Assembly (NCBI GenBank): GCA_028565635.1
Contig: JAOXYB010046103.1
Coordinates: forward strand, 1 to 10,121
Direction: 5' to 3'
Origin: Phoronis ovalis
Taxonomy: Eukaryota > Phoronida > Phoronidae
Length of the DNA: 10,121 bases
The first letter of the stretch is position 1, and the number at the start of each line of letters is the position of its first letter. The notes under the pieces were generated by a model. It was not told where the DNA came from and searched no databases. It was given only the letters and a program-made list of their open reading frames with translations. The position numbers and the translations under genes were made by a program. This document shows positions 7,341 to 10,121 of this stretch, piece after piece.

Positions 7341-8420
7341 AATTCGACAACTTTACATAGTTATATAATATGGATTTTGCAACTAAAGGAAATGTTTGAT
7401 ACACGCAAGTCGCATTCTTTAGCATTATTTTGTTTATGTTTTGTTTATGTTTATGAAACTGCTTGCCGCATATGTAATCTGCATATTTATGTATCGCCAC
7501 CTGGCGTTATTCAACTTCAACTTCAAGTACAGAAATAGTTAATAAAAGGTCACCGATACGAATAAAAGTGTGCGATTATATATCAACTAAATTATATTAT
7601 GTAAATGATTCACAGCTGTATCTTTGGATTGTGTTGTATTTTAAAATAGTTATTATTAAATCAAACGGCACAACAGCAGTGAAAAATTAAAGAAATGAAC
7701 CATTGGGATTAAAAAGCATGTATATATACTGAAAATATCACACGTTTTGTATACCGTACAAAGGTCGCTGTTGCGACTCTATTCTGTTACAAGACGGTAT
7801 GCATGACTACATATTTGAAGGGTTAACAATTTCTTTATAACTTATGACTGGATGATTGAATATACATGAAATTCGGACTACTAGCTATTGAGACCTGTAC
7901 CCCGTTGTCGGAAACGTTGTAAACTTGCAATTTCACAAATTACGGGAAAAATACGTTGTCAGAAAAATCATAACTTTACGACTCGTGTTCGTTACACAGT
8001 TACGGAATAGTAAGAATTAAAGTTTTAACTCTAAAGAAAATAAAGTTTGACATTTTTTGTGTATTCTGAGTCTAAATGTATTAGCAAAATTAAACTCGGA
8101 ACATTTGATAGTTTACTATATCTGACCACTAAGGCATAAATATTTACTGAAAAGAAGGGTGAGCCATGCATAGAAATTTCTTCCACCCCCTATTAGGTTG
8201 TGAATCTGTACTATAATGGGTCGGTGATTCAGAGTAATGTGATTGTGTACAACGTACAATTGTGTTAATACAGTCATTTTATTTCGATTGATAACTACGT
8301 ATGAAATGGGTGGACAATACCAGGTGAAAATGCATTGACAGAAGACTAAAATCCAAACAAATTGCTTAATGGAAATATTTCGCTTTCAAAGAAGTGTCTG
8401 TATTTTACAGATCACCTAGT
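7341..8420. other. Intergenic, no gene recognised
   Basis: A 68-codon open frame at 7332-7538 on the plus strand has no signature. Part of it comes from the tttgtttatg tandem words at 7429-7452. A CGCCACCTGGCG near-palindrome lies at 7494-7505. TTTATT at 8278-8283 would read AATAAA on the minus strand and is a distant alternative poly(A) signal for the gene at 8733. Confidence 0.45.
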
Positions 8421-8426
8421 TTTAAT
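8421..8426 (-). terminator. Possible poly(A) signal (ATTAAA) of the 8733-9643 gene
   Basis: ATTAAA on the minus strand lies about 307 bases past the stop codon. It is a common variant of AATAAA. In AT-rich DNA this may be chance; AATAAA at 8283-8278 is the other candidate. Confidence 0.25.
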
Positions 8427-8732
8427 AAAAACCAATAATAATATGCCATTTTAGTATACATCATAATTTCGTATACTCCTTTAACGTACATATTTCAATT
8501 AACACGTAACAGGTCACGCTCAACTTTTAGGTCCTGTTTGATTTCATAAAACATAATAAGGAAACCATAAAAATGACTTTCTTTCACATTACGGACTACG
8601 AACAATTAAGGCTTAATTTTAGCTATATATCAATTAATTGGCAGGACTCCAATTTAAACCTTGTTAAAGTCGTATCTGTGTCCTGTTCTTCTTAAATTTA
8701 TATAAAAACGCTGAGATATCTACTACTTAAAG

Positions 8733-9292
8733 TTACGACCATAAACGCGCCCAAAAAGATGAACTAGAAGATGAAATTTTATCACGACTAGCTTTCTTAG
8801 CGGCACGTTTTCTGTGTACAAATTCAACATCTTGGCATTTATTTGATGTCAATAACTTAACTAATCTATTAGCAAAATGATGGCAGTTATTACTTAAAAT
8901 ATTATACTGGCCATAACGGGACTCATATTTTCTTGCAAGTCTTTTCGCATCCTTTTGTGCGCATGTACTATATCCAGCAGGTTGTTCTTCCCATACTAAT
9001 GGGCACCATGTTACAATTCCACGTTTTCCGATGTAATACGTTTTTCTAGTTGTATTTCTTTCTAGCTTGACTCCCCATTCAAATGTATGACCACGGAAGA
9101 ATAGTAAACGGTGTGCGTAACGCAGTGTAAAACGTTGAGGGGTCTCCACCGTTGTGTTTACTTCGAATGAACGTTTAAAACGCTGATTTTCTAGTTGTTT
9201 AATTGCCCTTCTCGGAGGCCAGTTGAGAGGTCGCTCTCCATACATTGCACAATTTAAATTCTGTGTACCGAACCAAAATCCATCGGGATGGG
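8733..9292 (-). CDS. Terminal exon: His...NCHHF catalytic-like core, poly-Ser tail and stop
   Basis: A 560 nt exon. An ATG at 9245 would give 170 residues, but the frame opens upstream through HPDGFWFGTQNLNCA to an acceptor at 9293-9294, so that ATG is probably internal. Numbering from it, the candidate catalytic His45 (codon 9111-9113) sits in RYAHRLLFFRGHTFEWG and Cys121 (codon 8883-8885) in NNCHHF. Other cysteines are 81, 95 and 137, plus one just before Met1. Sequons NTT lie at 30 and 64. The C terminus is basic (HRKRAAKKASRDK), then six serines written with mixed codons, then FWARLWS. No second catalytic-domain copy was seen. Confidence 0.8.
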
Positions 9293-9643
9293 CTGAAACG
9301 TTTCAAAAACATGCTATAAAGTACTATAAAATATAACACATGAATATAGCATTGTAATGGTGTTATTTGTATGAACTATTTGAAGTTTATAATTGCATAC
9401 AAGTCATATTTATTTTAAATTTCAATCAGCAATCTAAACGTTCCGCTTAAATTTTAAATACATTACTCAAACGCATAATTGTATGGCAAAATAAACTTAT
9501 TTTAACACGAAAAAACTCAACAATTAACCTAACGTACAAAATGTCTTACCTGTGTAGTTTATAGGTGCGAACTTGTTGAACTTTGCTGTTTTTGCCTCAT
9601 TGTTTATTACGTACCAAAACAGGACAAGCCCAATGTAGAAACA
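8733..9643 (-). CDS. Membrane-anchored or secreted papain-fold-like protein (PPPDE/LRAT-like), 5' end missing
   Basis: Joining 9643-9550 to 9292-8733 gives 217 residues in one frame ending at TAA. The junction is phase 1, forms an Ala codon, and uses donor GTAAGA and acceptor gtttcag. The product starts with a hydrophobic segment, then a conserved-looking lead (PDGFWFG, NWPPRR), then a core with H-x6-G-x2-F-x2-G and, 76 residues after that His, NNCHHFANRLVKLL. The His-then-Cys order and the asparagine before the cysteine resemble permuted papain-fold families: PPPDE/DeSI isopeptidases and LRAT-type acyltransferases. Three N-glycosylation sequons and five cysteines in the terminal exon fit a luminal or extracellular domain, which would be unusual for DeSI-type enzymes. 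Catalysis and substrate are unknown. The first exon with the start codon is not identified. Confidence 0.7.
9293..9549 (-). other. Intron of the PPPDE/LRAT-like gene
   Basis: A 257 nt, AT-rich, phase 1 intron. Donor GTAAGA and acceptor acgtttcag are both good matches. Nothing else was seen in it. Confidence 0.7.
9550..9643 (-). CDS. Exon with hydrophobic signal or anchor segment
   Basis: A 94 nt exon with acceptor gtccattacag and donor GTAAGA at 9549-9544. It reads 31 codons plus one base: CFYIGLVLFWYVI, then a polar stretch ending in the sequon NYT. The hydrophobic run of about 13 residues suits a signal peptide or a short type II anchor. The frame stays open upstream to about 9700 but has no in-frame ATG before a stop, so another 5' exon is expected. 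The exact phase into the upstream exon (read here as 0) is inferred. Confidence 0.6.
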
Positions 9644-10121
9644 CTGTAATGGACGATGATTTATTTTAATATGACAGTTTACAGAACAGCTACAAATATG
9701 TTGTACTGTTTACATCAAACATTCGTGAGACTCGGTAAGTTTTAGATTTGAACTGGACACTTAGGCATTATAAGACCATGTAGGTGTTAGATAGTACGAG
9801 GAAAATAGTTTTCGATTTTTCTGTTTCTGTAGATGAACGTTAAAGGACTATTTAAAAATCAAATTCCTCAGTTCGATTGATTTCAAAATGTCTATGATCT
9901 TACTTTTTTTAAGTATGCAGAACAACTGTAGCGAAAAGTACCTTCATAGTTCAATCCGGCAGACAGAAATAAACTGACTGACAGCTCTTCTGAACTGATA
10001 TGTCAGTACTTCTTTTTATTCATTCTCGCCCTTGCATTCTTTGGTTACTTCTATTGAATTGTACTATAGTAGGTGACGTCAAACAGAGGATTAAAATAAC
10101 ACTGACTATGACGAATATCTA
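9644..10121. other. Upstream region of the PPPDE/LRAT-like gene, start exon unresolved
   Basis: No clear coding exon. On the minus strand an ATG at 9947-9945 begins a 12-codon frame (MKVLFATVVLHT, then stop). It could be an upstream ORF or, if spliced after its second codon, the true start. A donor-like AAAGTAAGA lies just after it at about 9907-9899. TCAGTC and TCAGTT words near 9970-10000 resemble initiator elements but are too short to trust. Confidence 0.3.

Noticed and set aside
7332-7538. 68-codon plus-strand frame
   Set aside because: No signature, no strong start context, partly made from tandem tttgtttatg words.
9245-9245. Using the ATG at 9245 as the start of the papain-fold-like protein
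   Set aside because: The frame stays open upstream to a clean acceptor, and joins in phase to an exon with a hydrophobic leader and a good donor. The ATG is more likely internal.

Overview
The window looks like nuclear DNA from a marine invertebrate, most likely a mollusc or another lophotrochozoan. It is AT-rich, its coding potential lies in short exons with GT/AG borders, and its non-coding DNA is full of diverged repeats. One repeat is a satellite-like array rich in AGGTCA, a type I associate with bivalve genomes. The assignment is an inference: no species-diagnostic gene is present. No bacterial-type gene, CRISPR array, tRNA or rRNA was recognised.

Region 1-3900 (minus strand): the 5' part of a secreted or membrane lectin-like gene. 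Four exons join cleanly: a signal-peptide exon (3752-3809), one eight-cysteine EGF-like exon (3179-3319) and two exons (1815-2027 and 1052-1300) that together make one complete fucolectin (FTP, F-type lectin) domain. Every junction is phase 1. The last visible exon ends in a splice donor, so the gene continues beyond the left edge. Two introns carry copies of the same ~420-480 bp sequence. A 94 bp CpG-dense block lies at 271-364.

Region 3900-8420: no convincing gene. It holds a pair of diverged direct repeats (about 4738-5180 and 6923-7340), a polypyrimidine tract, three imperfect ~237 bp tandem units (about 5524-6250), a small inverted-repeat element (6472-6536), a strong hairpin (7033-7062) and AAAT-type low-complexity DNA.

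Region 8420-10121 (minus strand): the 3' part of a second gene. A 94 nt exon (9550-9643) encodes a hydrophobic signal or anchor segment. It splices in phase 1 to a 560 nt terminal exon (8733-9292) whose His...Asn-Cys-His-His-Phe layout resembles permuted papain-fold enzymes (PPPDE/DeSI or LRAT-like). The start codon exon is not settled.

Both genes are on the minus strand, about 5 kb apart, and both products appear to enter the secretory pathway. Nothing in the sequence shows that they work together.
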